This document shows, piece by piece, positions 30,997-42,200 of a stretch of 43,873 nucleotides of DNA. Source of the stretch: Brachionus koreanus (Eukaryota > Rotifera > Eurotatoria > Ploima > Brachionidae). The notes beneath the pieces are model-generated. The model made no database searches. It saw only the letters and a list, made by a program, of their open reading frames with translations, and was not told the DNA's origin. A program made the position numbers and the translations under genes. The first letter of the stretch is position 1; every line of letters starts with the position of its first letter. Location: assembly GCA_016987375.1 (NCBI GenBank), contig PJRA01000323.1, positions 73,232 through 117,104 on the forward strand, written 5' to 3'.

Positions 30997-33900
30997 ATGA
31001 ATATCAATGGTTTTTATCAGATGTTTGATTGTGATTTGGAAGATGCTGCGGTTGGTTCAAAATGGAACGAATGGATCAAGGGATTAGAAAACTATTTAAA
31101 ATGGGTGAATGTAACTGATGGCGAAAGGAAAAAGGCTGCACTACTTCATCATGCTGGCGTTGAGGTCATTCGAATTTATGAAGCAGTGGAAAAAAACTAT
31201 AAAGATGGAAAAGAAGACCCGGATACTGTTGACACCTACGAGGATATTAAAAGGAAACTTGGTGATCATTTTAATCCTAGGAAGAATCGCTACTATGAAA
31301 AGCACATTTTTCGATCGACCAAGCAAGAGGAGGGAGAATCCATAGCTTCATACGCAACTCGACTACGTAACCTATCTATATATTGTGGGTTTAAAGATGT
31401 TGAAGATGAGATAATAAGTCAGATCGTAGAAGGAACTTGCAATAAAGAGAAAATTAGCAAAATATTAGGTTCGAATAATGACTTGAAATTGGATGAGTTA
31501 CTAGACTGGGGTCGGACACGTGAAGTCGTGAGCAACCAGTTGAAAGACATCACTAAAAGTTTTGACTCTTCCATTTTAGTGAATCAAGTTAAAGGGGAGA
31601 AAGAAGCTAAATTTAGTAATTTGGGTTATAAAAAATGTTACAACTGTGGTTTGCAATATCCACACATGGGAGAATGTCCCGCTAAAAACAAAAAGTGTAA
31701 CAGATGCGGACAGACTGGACATTTTGAGAAGAGATGTCGGCAAGCTCAGGTAGAGAAGAAAGTTTATGGTAGTAAGGTGAATGCAGTTGATCACGAGAGC
31801 ATTGAAGAATCTGACTATGCGTTTTCAATTGGATCAGCAAGCAAATTACCATTTATAAGTGCAGAACTATGTGGTAAGAGCACTAAATTTTTGGTGGATA
31901 CTGGAACAACTGTGAACATTATTGATGAGAGGTGCTATAATAGGATAAAGAGCTTGGTAAATCTGCACCCTTGCAAGAGAAGAGTTTACCCTTACAAGTC
32001 AAGTGTACCACTGCCAATGGTTGGCCAATTTGAGGCTGAGATTGGATTTCGTGGAACAGGTAAGAATGCACTATTTGTCGTTGTCGAAAACTCAGCGGAT
32101 TGTTTGATGAGCTTTGAAACAGCAACTGAGCTTGGACTAGTTAGTTTTGTAAATCAGCTGGATTCATATGAGAAACTTAAAAGCCAGTATAAAAATCTCT
32201 TCAGTCAAGGAATTGGCAAACTGAAGGACTATCAGCTCAAATTTCATGTGGATGATAGTGTTAAGCCTACCAAACAATTTCATAGTAGAATACCATTTCA
32301 CTTGAGGGAAAAGGTTGAAGACGAATTGAAGTCGTTGTTAGAACAAGGCATTATTGAAAAAGCAGAGGGCCCAACAACGTGGATATCTCCAATTCATGTG
32401 GTTCCAAAAAAACAAACTGGAAAAATTAGAATAGTAGTGAATGCCAAGCAAGTTAATAAGGCGATCAAAAGAGAGCGTCATATTTGTCCAACTGTTGACG
32501 ATCTGGTCCATTTGTTGAATGGTGCGTCTTGGTTTTCTAAACTCGATTTTAACAATGGCTACCGTCAGATTGAGCTTCATCCAGACAGTCGTCATCTAAC
32601 AACCTTTAGCACACACATTGGCCTTTTCAGAGACACGCGGCTAAATTTTGGTTATTGCTCAGCCGCAGAAATGTTTCAATTTTTAATTGGAAATGTGCTT
32701 GAAGGGTTAGACGGGGTGACTAATGTGAGTGACGATATCATAGTAACGTAATCATCCGAATTTAGTGACATGTCACTAAAATATTTAATGACATGTCACA
32801 AAAGAATCTTTTACATGTTATAACAGCGTGTCACTAAAATAGAGTACTCTATTTTAAAGACATGTCACTAAATTCGGAAAATTACGTTATTTGGTAATAC
32901 AAAAGAGGAACATGATGAGCGTCTTGGCAGAGTCTTAGAAAGACTAAACTCTAGTGGTCTAACTGCAAATCCAGAAAAATGTGAATTTGGCAAACGCTCG
33001 ATTGAGTTTTTTGGCTTAATTTTTAGCCAAAAAGGAATATCACCCGGTCCAGAACGAGTGAAAGCGTTGAAGTGTCTGAAGCCACCGAGAAATACCACCG
33101 AACTAGCGAGTCTGCTAGGTATGGCAACGTATTCATCTCGATTTATTTATGACTTCAGTACGTTAACTGAGCCACTGAGAGAAGCTAGTAGGAAAAGCAA
33201 TGGGAAACTACTAATTTGGAACAAAGTGCACGATCAAGCCTTAGAAAAGTTAAAAAATGCGTTGTCGGATGAGGCGGTAGCCTGAGCTAGTCGTGGATGC
33301 GAGCCCAGTTGGATTGGCTGCTGTGTTGGTACAAATAGATCCAGTGGATTCCAAAAACAGAAGAGTTGTTGCATATGCAAGTAGGACGCTTACCGAACTC
33401 GAACGCAAATATGCTCAAGTCGAGAAAGAAGTTTTGGCCTGTGTTTTTGGTTGTGAACGGTTTCATATTTTCGTGTTTGGAAAGCCATTTAAGTTAATAA
33501 CAGACAATCAAGCAATACAGTTCATTTATAATAGATCAAAAGGTAGGTCGCAAGCAAGAATTGAACGGTGGGGACTAAGGCTTCTACCGTATGATTTCAT
33601 TGTTATTCATCGACCAGGTAAGGAGAACATAGCAGACTACCTGTCGAGGCATCCTGATCCTAACGAGAAGTCTTCGGACGAGTGGCTTAGCGAAGATTTT
33701 GTAAATTTTGTTGCTGACAATTCGGTTCCAAAGTTGATGACAAGGGAAAACATTGCAAAAGAGACCTTAAAAGACACTCAATTATGCTTTATTAAGTCTT
33801 GTCTCAAGAAAAAGTTTCTTAATAGAGACGATAAAAAGGAATTGGGTGTTTTTCACAACATTAAAGATGAGTTAGTTGTGGCAAGTGATGGTCTACTGCT

Positions 33901-35074
33901 ACGTGGTCGAAGAATTGTTTTACCGAAGTCTCTCCAGGATATGGCTATTGATATTGCACACGAAGGACACTTAGGCATTATAAAAACCAAAGGATTACTA
34001 AGATCGAAGGTCTGGTTTTCAGGTTTGGACAAAATGGTTGAGAATAAGATTGGTAGTTGTAGAATTTGTCAATGCTGTACAACTGACAAGAATAGCAAAG
34101 TTCCGGTTGTGATGTCAAAAATGCCTACCAAGGTCTGGGAGCAAATCAGCGTCGATTTTTATGGGCCCTTGCCGACTAGTGAGTATGGGTTGGTGGTCAC
34201 TGACGATGGCACAAGATTCAAAGTAGTTAAAATCGTGAGATCAATCTCTGCTGAGTCAACCATTTCAAAGCTTGACGAGGTATATGCAGTTCTTGGTATT
34301 CCAAGAGTAATTAAAAGTGACAATGGGCCTCCATTTAATAGTAGGGCTTTTAAAACGCACTGTGAACACCTAGGTATACATCACCAAAAAATTACTCCTC
34401 TATGGCCAAGAGCGAATGGGAAATGCGAAAGATTTATGCAACAGATAGAAAAAGTCGTGACTGGAGCCCACATGACTAGAAAAAACTGGCGAAAAGAACT
34501 GAATGTATTTATTAGAGCCTATAATTCTGCTCCGCATTCGATAACTAAAGTTGCACCAGTGACTCTGATGTACAATAGGTCAAATTTCACAAAGCTACCA
34601 TGCGTCGAGGAAAGAAAACCAGATGAGAACATGAGAATAGCACTAGAAAATGACGCAAAGGCGGCAATAAAGGCAGAACAACGCTGTAACCAGGGGGTCT
34701 GCGGCATTGTGAAAGAGTTAAAGACTGGTGATTGGGTTTTGGTAAAACAACCAAAACTTAACAAGTTTAAAGCGAAGTACGAGCCTGAGCCATATCGTGT
34801 TACTAGTGTCAAAGGAACAATGGTGACTGTTAAAAATGAGAAAAGGGAGGTAACAAGGAACCGTAGTTATTTTAAGAAAATTCTGTTTGGAGTTGGACAC
34901 GATTATGAACCCTCTCAAGTTGAATCAGAATTAAAAACTGAACATCAAATAGATGAAGTAGAACATATTCCAAGTCTTGAGGACTTGAACCAGTCTGATC
35001 AAAAGGATGGGTACGGTGAGAACTCTGGTGGGTCAATAATAGACGCTGATGTTGAGCATTCTTTTATATTATAA
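30997..35074 (+). pseudogene. Ty3/Gypsy (Mag-like) gag-pol, interrupted
   Basis: One long frame from the ATG at 30997 encodes Gag with two knuckles (a variant CYNCGLQYPHMGEC, then CNRCGQTGHFEKRC), an aspartic protease (LVDTGTTVNII) and reverse transcriptase (FSKLDFNNGYRQI, active-site SDDIIV). At 32746 a 142-bp MITE breaks the frame just after the active-site motif; the rest of reverse transcriptase follows at 32890. A short deletion and frameshift at about 33285 removes the start of RNase H. The frame from about 33285 to 35074 then holds RNase H (VDASPVGLAAVLVQ) and integrase with HHCC (HEGHLG, CRICQC) and D-D-E residues (SVDFYG, KSDNG, CERF). The GPY-like end and acidic tail close it. The element is otherwise well preserved, so it is fairly young. 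It moved by reverse transcription; it cannot do so now. Confidence 0.93.
32746..32887. mobile_element. 142-bp MITE with TA target duplication inside the Gypsy reverse transcriptase
   Basis: Ends ACGTAATCATCCGAATTTAG (left) and ACGTAATTTTCCGAATTTAG (complement of right) form inverted repeats of about 40 bases, continuing through TGACATGTC. The insertion is flanked by TA at 32744-32745 and 32888-32889, the Tc1/mariner pattern. Ignoring the insert plus one TA, the reading frame on the two sides lines up exactly, so insertion was precise and recent relative to decay of the host element. The centre contains several more copies of the TGACATGTCA palindrome. Confidence 0.92.
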
Positions 35075-35239
35075 GCTCTGACTCAAGCACACCAAGAGCT
35101 TCTGAGTCCGACGGTGGAATCGAAGAGACTCCGAATGAACCAATGCGAGAGAAACATGACAGAGCATGCAAACGGAACATCTACTACAAAGAAACACGGG
35201 CTTACAATCAAGGAAATTCTCAATAGTTTTTTTTAATTC

Positions 35240-37920
35240 TTATTTAATTAGACAATTATTTACTTCACTTTTTTTCCCGCACTTACCCATATTGTACCTA
35301 TGAGCTGGATTGAAAATAATTGTTTTATTGAGTGGTATAAATGCGTCGCAAAAAGCCACTGGAAATGAACAAATAATTAAATCTACTGATTGAAAGTCTG
35401 AACTCTTTTTGTAAAAATCAAAATTTTCTTTAGAGTCTGAATCATTTAATTTTGGTGAATGAATACTTTTGTATTTGAGAACATACTTTGATAGTTGATC
35501 TGATATTTTTGACATTTTAAGAGCATCAGGATAAGGTGATTTTTTAAGCTTTGATCCAGCTAAAATTGCATTTTGACCAAGGTAAACAAGAGTCGAAGAT
35601 AAATCGACTCTCGGTCCATCGTGAAAGTCTGGTATCCAAATAGTTCGAACAGGTACATTTTCACAACTTTCAGCAGCTAAGTCGTTTGAATGCCATTTTA
35701 GTTTATCAATTGCTTTAAATAAAGCTGACTCAAAAAAAATGCCATTAATAAATTTGCATTTATCTTCCAATTTAAAATTTCTATGTGATGCTATATTTGA
35801 TTTACGAATACCATTAGCAACATTGCGACGAACATAAAAAAAACAAGAGTCCAAATCAGAATCCAAAATTTGATTTGTTACTTCAAATTGAATAGAGTCC
35901 ACGTTTAGAGTTGATAAGATTTGATTGAAATCCTTGAATATAATAAATGACTGCTGTTTGAAACCTATATCAAATGAATTTTGAATACAGTCTGCAAAAT
36001 TTTCCGATTCCTTCATTTTTAAAATTAAAAATCCAAAATTATTTTTCAAACTTTTCAATTGAATTAAATCATTAAATTTAGTACAAATAATATAATAAAC
36101 AAATTTATATCGTATAAGACGAAAAAATCTTTTTAAACTATTTTCATCATCTATTTGAGTTATAAGTACCATATCTGTGATTGTTTTAGTATTTTTTTCA
36201 AGTTGAACTTCGTCAATAGGACACAAAGCTGATGATTTGTAGTTGATCATTTTTAGACTTGGCTGATTTTCATTCGAATTAGATGATTGTTTTTGTTCAA
36301 ATGATTTATAAACAAGTTCAACTTTCTTGTCATTTTTATTTACAAAATTACGTTTTATCAAAGGCCATTTATACTTCAATTTATTTAAATCATCAATCCA
36401 TTGAGAATAAAATTCTAATTCAATCCTTGTTAGATGACCTTTAATTTAAATTCAAAATAAATAATACAATTAATTAATAAATTTGTGAAAATGAAACTAA
36501 TTTTTCATTTTTAAATTCTAATATTTTTAGTTATTTTGTGCTTTATTTGAAAAAATTTTTTTTTATTTTGAAAAAAAAAAAAAAGATAATCAGAAATTTT
36601 CTTATTAACTTATTGACACGTAACAAAATTGAAATAAAGAATCTTAATTTTAATTGATATAAAAGCTGTGCCAAAAAATTGTTTTGAGAAAAATAAAAAT
36701 AAACATAAAAATTAGAAATTTATTTTAACTTAAATTTTTTACCTTTTTGTACAAGATTTTGTATACAGTCAATTAGGCAATCATCAAGTCTGCTTTTGTC
36801 ACATGTCCATTCATCTAAGTCTTGTTTGTTGTTCAATACTTGAATAAAGTCTTTTTTCTTCAAGGTAATCTTTGTGATACGAATGAGCATTACGAAGCTG
36901 AAAAGCATTTGGTCGAATAAATGCAACTCGACCGTCTATTTCTTGCATCAAACGAATAGCTATGTAACCTCTAAGAATGTCACACTCTCTGAATGTTACA
37001 TTTAAAGGAAAAACTAAACTCCAAAATGCATCATAGTGAAAAAATGTATTTTGAGAATTTATAGGTGCATATTGATGCGGCTTAAGAACCAGTGATGGCG
37101 CATTTTCATCAAATTTGATGTCTAAATTTTTCTCATAAAATTTTCTAGTCAGTCTATAAATTGCATCTACATCTGGATCTCCATTGACTAGACCTTGTTG
37201 AATAAAGGGAACTTGATTCGAATAAACTGTAAATTTTATGCATTCATAAGCTTGTTTTTTCTCTTGATCACTAATTCGTTCAAGTGGATAGCCTCTTGGC
37301 CAAACTGATGGTTGGCCAAAAAAAGAATACGGATTAGTGAACAATGAGTTTTCATGTGATTCTTCACAATCAGTTTCTAAACCTTTGAAAGTATTGTATC
37401 GAAAGTTGAATAGACCATCTTCAGGTGCATTATCATCATCTGTTTCATAGATGAATTTGGCGCCCAAATCAATTGCATACAAATATCCAACCATTTTTCT
37501 CAAATAAGACTTGAACGGAATTTTTGAAACTATTTTGTATTTTTGAGCCAAAATATCACTCTGAAAATCAGGATTCAAATAAATTATATGCTTATATGAA
37601 TAGTTAGCAGGTGTTTTTTTATCTCCTACTACAATTAGACACCAATCTACTAAAGCATCATTTATGTACTTTACATGCTCACTTGGAATGTTAATAGTTG
37701 TTAAAACAATATATTTATCACAATTTCTAAGTTTATTCTTGTCCGTGTAATTTGCATTTTGATTGTTAGAATCAACAAGTTCAATTTTAGTGAAGTGATT
37801 GTTTTTATAAAAAAAGTATGGGATAACGGATATATTTTTGAAAGATGACATTAAAATCACATAGAAAATTAAAAATATAGCTATTAAGCTAAAAAGAAAT
37901 CCAAATTTGTTTACTGTCAT
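35240..37920 (-). CDS. STELLO-like (DUF288) Golgi glycosyltransferase, two exons, one apparent frameshift
   Basis: Exon 1 is 36743-37920 and exon 2 is 35240-36438, with a 304-bp GT...AG intron (36439-36742) joined as Q-K-G-H-L. Residues 7-25 form a signal-anchor. The DUF288/STELLO core follows: IVLTTINIPS (71-80), WCLIVVGDKKTPANY (93-107), YLRKMVGYLYAI (139-150), the acidic YETDDDN (158-164) and NPYSFFGQPSVWPRGYPLE (196-214). FIQQGLVNGDPDVDAIYRLT and DILRGYIAIRLM come later. Plant STELLO proteins act in the Golgi with cellulose synthase; the animal role is unknown. A run of six A (plus-strand T at 36852-36857) shifts the frame after EEK; five A would keep it open to the splice donor, so an assembly error or recent mutation is likely. 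The C-terminus after FNPAHRYNMGKCG ends soon and next to the Gypsy element, so it may be truncated. Confidence 0.9.
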
Positions 37921-38829
37921 TATCTAAAACAGCTCAATCAAGCATACAAACTTATTCAAAAATATTTTTAAACACAAAGAATAAAAAATTGAGAAATTTT
38001 AAATTTTTTTAAGGATTTAATTATATCTGAGTGAAATATTTAAGTTTTAAATTTTAAAGCAAAAGATTCCGTTGCTATTCACAACACAAAATTTTTTTTG
38101 TTTATTTAAATTCTTGATATTTTCGGTTTTTTCGCTTTGGGTTCCTAAAACCTCTTAAATTTTCTACCTCTAAAAACTAAAATTAAACTCTTTTTCAAAA
38201 GTTGAATTTTGAAACAATTTTAAAATCAAAATACCTTGTTTTTTTGATAAAAAGAATATATTATAAAAAAAAATTATTAATTTTTTGTTATATACAAGTT
38301 TTTCTAAAAATATAAAAACACAAAAATTAGACTAATAAGGCAATGATTTAAATTTACAAAATTGAAAGAAAATAGCCATGATTATGGTTTTTTTTCCAGA
38401 GACCACTCAATGTTCAAATATAATATTTCTGACTTTTTTCTTTTAGAAAATCGTTCGAGTTTAGATTTTTGTTAATTAATTTTTTAGGTTGCTTGAACAA
38501 AAAGGAATAAAAGGTAAGAAATAATTTAAATGATTTAAAAAAAAAACGTGAAAAAATGCTTGATGCTTCTAGTGTTACTTCTTGGTGCTTTTCTAATATT
38601 TTAACATTTTAAATTTGAATTTGCTATTTTTCTGAATAATTTTTCCTAAAAATAAATATTTTGTAATTTTACGTAAAATATTGTAAAATTTTTTTTTTAA
38701 AATTAAAAATAAAAAAAAATCAGAGAAGTTTAGTTTATTAAATTTTTAAATACTTTTCTGAAATTTTAAATATAGACTTAAAATTTCGTTAGATTTATAG
38801 TTTTATGGTCTATTTAGAACTAGTTTAAA
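37921..38829. other. 5' flank of the STELLO-like gene; otherwise AT-rich
   Basis: 37975-38410 is the part shared with the pseudogene at 29920-30350, so it is the upstream region that was duplicated with the gene and presumably contains its promoter. It is well conserved as far as about 38195 and poorly after that. 38411-38829 shows nothing recognised. Confidence 0.5.
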
Positions 38830-39248
38830 TTGCTCAAATCATTTCTGTCTGAATGTCAAACCATCCTCCCAATGGAAACTTGTCGGATATTAAATGTAAA
38901 TGTTGATATTAAAATATTAATTGTTGATATTAAATTTAATGGCTTGAAAGTGTCGAATGCTGAACTATACAAAAGAAAAAATTCAGAGCCATTTAGTCAA
39001 TGCATATTTAACAAAAGATTGTGATGGTTTGGATATGTACTTAGAATGAAAGAAAAAAGGATACCAAAAAGGCCCTTCAATGGACACCGCAAGGGCGACG
39101 CAAGGTAGGAAGACCAGCAGTAACATGGAGGTCAACAATCACGATGGGAATGACATGGGGAGAAGTAAGGTTGAAGGCGAAAGATCGACTTGAATGAAAA
39201 TCAAAAGGAATGACCCTATGCCCCACTAGGAGTGAATAAGGAAAAAAA
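38830..39248 (+). pseudogene. LINE C-terminal fragment (RTE-like endonuclease-reverse transcriptase)
   Basis: The first frame reads VSNAELYKRKNSEP and, after a TGA, WFGYVLRMKEKRIPK. A one-base shift leads to KALQWTPQGRRKVGRPAVTW, then RSTI, TWGEVRLKAKDRLEW and finally LCPTRSE, stop. This is the characteristic extreme C-terminus (ISNEEL..RT...P / W.GHVLRM / GRP..TWRR / LC.TRSE) shared by RTE-like and related LINEs. The sequence after the stop is GGAAAAAAAAG, a possible 3' tail. It is dead because of the stop and frameshift. It is a different family from the CR1-like fragments elsewhere in the window. Confidence 0.8.
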
Positions 39249-39690
39249 AGTTTTACGGAATTCGATTATTACTTTTATTGCATCTCAATTTTGAAAATTT
39301 ATTTTTTACATATCCTTTTAAATCGTTCAAAATCATTTTATTTTGAATTTTGATGTGGTCATTTTGGTGGAGATTTAATACAATATTTTTCAGGAAAGTT
39401 TTTATAAATCCGTGATGTGTGTTTTGGATCATTATCCAGATTCGTTTTAAATATGGTATCATATTTTCAGAAACAAATTTTAATAAATAATTTAGCTCAT
39501 TTGAAAAAATACAAGCCAAAAATGTTTGATTTTAACCTGACCTGGATAACAGCAGTATAAAGTTTATAGTATGGTGGATACAAAAAACGAATCTTTTTAT
39601 TTTTATCAGACAGTCAATAAAAAAATTTAATAAATTAGACTTTTACGAAATTTTTTATTGTTTTTTTAAATTTTACTTGTTAAAAAAAAT
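39249..39690. other. AT-rich spacer, nothing recognised
   Basis: An 88-codon minus-strand frame (39253-39519) has no recognisable motif and starts right at the LINE 3' end; I do not treat it as a gene. Confidence 0.45.
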
Positions 39691-39923
39691 TCATTTTATC
39701 AAATTTTTAGGAGAGCCAAAATCATTTGTTTTTTTATGCTTTTTTGAAAAATGTAAATTTACGTAAAATAGCGTTATTAAATGTAAAAAGATATTATTTA
39801 TTATGGTTATTTTGCAAAAGTAATTATTTTACGTTATTTTCCTAAATTTATCGAAAAATTACATTTTTTAAAAAAGCCAAAAAAACAATTAATTTTGTCT
39901 TACCTAAAATTTTGAAAAAATGA
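39691..39923. mobile_element. 233-bp inverted-repeat element (MITE candidate)
   Basis: The left end TCATTTTATCAAATTTTTAG and the complement of the right end TCATTTTTTCAAAATTTTAG match, and similarity continues for about 70 bases through TTGTTTTTTT, GCTTTTTT and AAAATGTAA. It has no ORF. The flanks (AAAAAAAAT before, CTCTAG after) show no clear target-site duplication. Confidence 0.6.
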
Positions 39924-39964
39924 CTCTAGCTGTCATATCGATAATAATCAGATGTCAATGACAA

Positions 39965-40030
39965 TATTGATGCAGCGGTTATTAGAAATGGGAAACACGA
40001 GCCTCGAGTTTCAATCCAAACTCACACAAA
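39965..40030 (+). repeat. tRNA-like sequence, SINE head or decayed tRNA
   Basis: TGATGCAGCGG (39968-39978) resembles an RNA polymerase III A box and AGTTTCAATCC (40007-40017) resembles a B box (9 of 11 to GGTTCRANYCC), spaced as in a tRNA. The acceptor stem does not pair convincingly, so a working tRNA is unlikely. The surrounding 39930-40140 is less AT-rich than its flanks, as a SINE body might be. Confidence 0.35.
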
Positions 40031-40225
40031 CCAGTCAATAAATGCATCTACTTCATTTTATTCAAGATTGCTACCAAAGTAACTTTGACATTATGTCACT
40101 TTGAAAAACATAACCAAGAACCGCCTTAGAATATTAAAATGTTAAAGTCTATTACGTCTACTCAAAAACATTTATTTTTTAAAATTTGAAATAAAACTTT
40201 TTATTTTTTATTTAAGTAATTAAAA

Positions 40226-41558
40226 TTAGATTGATTTACAAGTATTTTCATTCCAATAAGTTTCTACACTTTTGTACATTTTCGACTCAATTCCGGTAAA
40301 TCTCTCAATATGTAGCTTAATGCACATATTACAGATGGAAGCAAATTTTGGAAAGTTCTGATTGAAAACAACATATTTTTTCCAGTTAAAAAAGCTATTA
40401 TAAACGCTAGGATTTTTATCCAAGAACAAAAGATAATCAGCCAAATTCTTAGGAGTCTTAAAATCCATTGCATTTATGAAGCCAGACTTTGGGACCTTAA
40501 CTAAAATTTTTGGTATTTGAATTAAAAAAAAATTACTACCTTACATAAAAGTCGTAGTTTCCACCACCGAATACAACAGGAATGATGTCAAATCTGAGTA
40601 TATCAAAAAATTTCTCGGTTATATAGTCCTTACAAATTGAGTTTTCGAATGCAAAATAAAATTTGTACTCGTTGGCAACAAATTGTTTACATCTAGCAGG
40701 ACATGATTCACCACATTTTCCAAAAATATCAAATTGAATATATTCTTTTAACTTGTTTATATAATCAAGTCTTTTACTTTTACCATAGCAATTACTTATT
40801 ATTGCTGCGGCAAATTTACTCTTTTCTGAATAAAAATCTCTTGTTTGATTGAAATTTTCATTTATTTTCCATCTCATTGAACTGGTCAAATCATAGAAAT
40901 GAGGAAAGTCTGAGTCAATGCGATAAGTTGATGTGAGATTAAAAAAGTTATCAAAATCATCGAATTTAAAAGAATAGGCTGGCGATTCGTATAGTGTAAA
41001 AACCCATCTCTGTTGCCATGGACGATTGTAAATTGGATAAACAATTTGCTCTTCTCTCATGTGCACAACAACAAGATTTGCCTCTGAAAGCTTTTGTTTA
41101 TCGTTAGTTAGAATGCATTTTGTTACTGGACAGCCAAAATTTTCAAAAGGATCAGAACCAAGTCCGAGACCGAAGTCTTTTTCACCAAAAAATGTAGTCC
41201 ATAAAAGAATCGTTTTGGTATTTTGAGTGTCTTGAAGACAAGAAAAGTTTATTTTTTTGTCATCAAACAAAGGAATAGATTTTGGATATGTGGAACCATT
41301 TATAGACACATAAAAATTGTCTGATTTTGAATTTAGCCATGCGCAATCACTAGGTTCATTTATTAAATTAAAATCAATTTGTGAAAAATTTTTATAAACT
41401 AATTTTATACCATTAATATATTTTGGATATGGTATAAGATCAGTTAAGTAAGTTACAACAATATAAAAACATAAAAACACTAGGAAACTTAAAAAAAATA
41501 TTAAATTTTTTCGCTTATAGAACAAAAATTTTTTAAAGAATTTTTTGAAAAAAAACAT
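40226..41558 (-). CDS. Alpha-1,3-fucosyltransferase-like (GT10), two exons
   Basis: Exons 40545-41558 and 40226-40495 are joined across a 49-bp GT...AG intron (40496-40544, phase 0), giving 427 residues. A basic N-terminus is followed by a signal-anchor at about residues 18-37 (NLIFFLSFLVFLCFYIVV). The stem includes N-x-S/T sites. The catalytic region has YESPAYS and, at about 288-335, the GT10 signature FYFAFENSICKDYITEKFF with VVFGGGNYDFYV, continuing across the intron as PKSGFINAMDF. The enzyme would transfer fucose from GDP-fucose to N-acetylglucosamine on glycans in the Golgi lumen (family knowledge). The cysteine-rich CPARC segment and a Cys-containing C-terminus (ASICNMCIKLH, ENTCKS) resemble the disulfide pattern of the family. 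It looks complete. Confidence 0.93.
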
Positions 41559-42084
41559 TGTTCGAAAAAAAAATAAAATTCAAATATTTTTTTGTTTTCT
41601 GTTCCAATAACTATTCTTTTAATAAAGGTTGCTTAGAAAGTTTTTTTTTTTCAAGCAATCGTATACTCAATCAAATTGTCTGAATTTTATAAATTATATT
41701 TTTAACACTTATATCAACATTTTTTTTTGTGCGAGTATTGATAAAAACTTGATATTTTTTAGACGATATTAGATATTAAAATCTTTTTTCTTTTTTTTAA
41801 ATATTCTTTTTATATAGAAAAAATATACTTGAAGAATAAAACTATGTTGTTCTTCTAATTTAAATTAATCAAGATCTCTTTTATTAACAGACATCCATCA
41901 TCATGATTATTTTATTTCAATATTTTCAATATTTAAATTATATTAATACTATATGTATTTGTCATGCTTTTAATCCATGTTTATGGCTGATGATCGATGA
42001 ACACAATAAAATTTTTTCCAATAAATATTGCTGAAAATTTTGAAAAGCCATTATAAATGCTAATAGCTTGTTTTTAGGAGTTGA
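41559..42084. other. AT-rich intergenic region, no gene recognised
   Basis: 5' flank of the fucosyltransferase gene; long T and A runs and no other signal. Confidence 0.5.
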
Positions 42085-42200
42085 GAATTTTCGCAGACCG
42101 GTCGTTTAAAAACCGTATTTAAATAATGGGGCCTTTTTAGAGGCCGGGCAGAATTAATTCCGACCGTGTGGTGGCCGACCACTAAGCGGCCAAAATTGAA
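42085..42200. repeat. GC-rich island with small inverted repeats, possible hAT 5' end
   Basis: 42094-42195 is much more GC-rich than anything nearby and contains CAGACCGGTCG, GGGGCCTTTTTAGAGGCCGG and GTGGTGGCCGACCAC, all hairpin-forming. Position, about 450 bases before a hAT transposase relic on the same strand, suggests the terminal and subterminal region of that element. I could not find the matching right end. 42201-42639 between them is AT-rich without recognised genes. Confidence 0.4.

Larger units (their letters stand above)
30777..35225 (+). mobile_element. Ty3/Gypsy LTR retrotransposon lacking its 3' LTR
   Basis: The span runs from the putative 5' LTR through gag-pol to about 35225, where element-like sequence stops 15 bases before the stop codon of the STELLO-like gene (opposite strand). 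No copy of 30777-30978 is present after the pol stop (35072-35074), so the 3' LTR has been lost, probably by deletion that joined the element to the STELLO locus. Confidence 0.7.

Noticed and set aside
33058..34918. Minus-strand and alternate-frame ORFs opposite the Gypsy pol
   Set aside because: Shadows of the well-supported plus-strand polyprotein.
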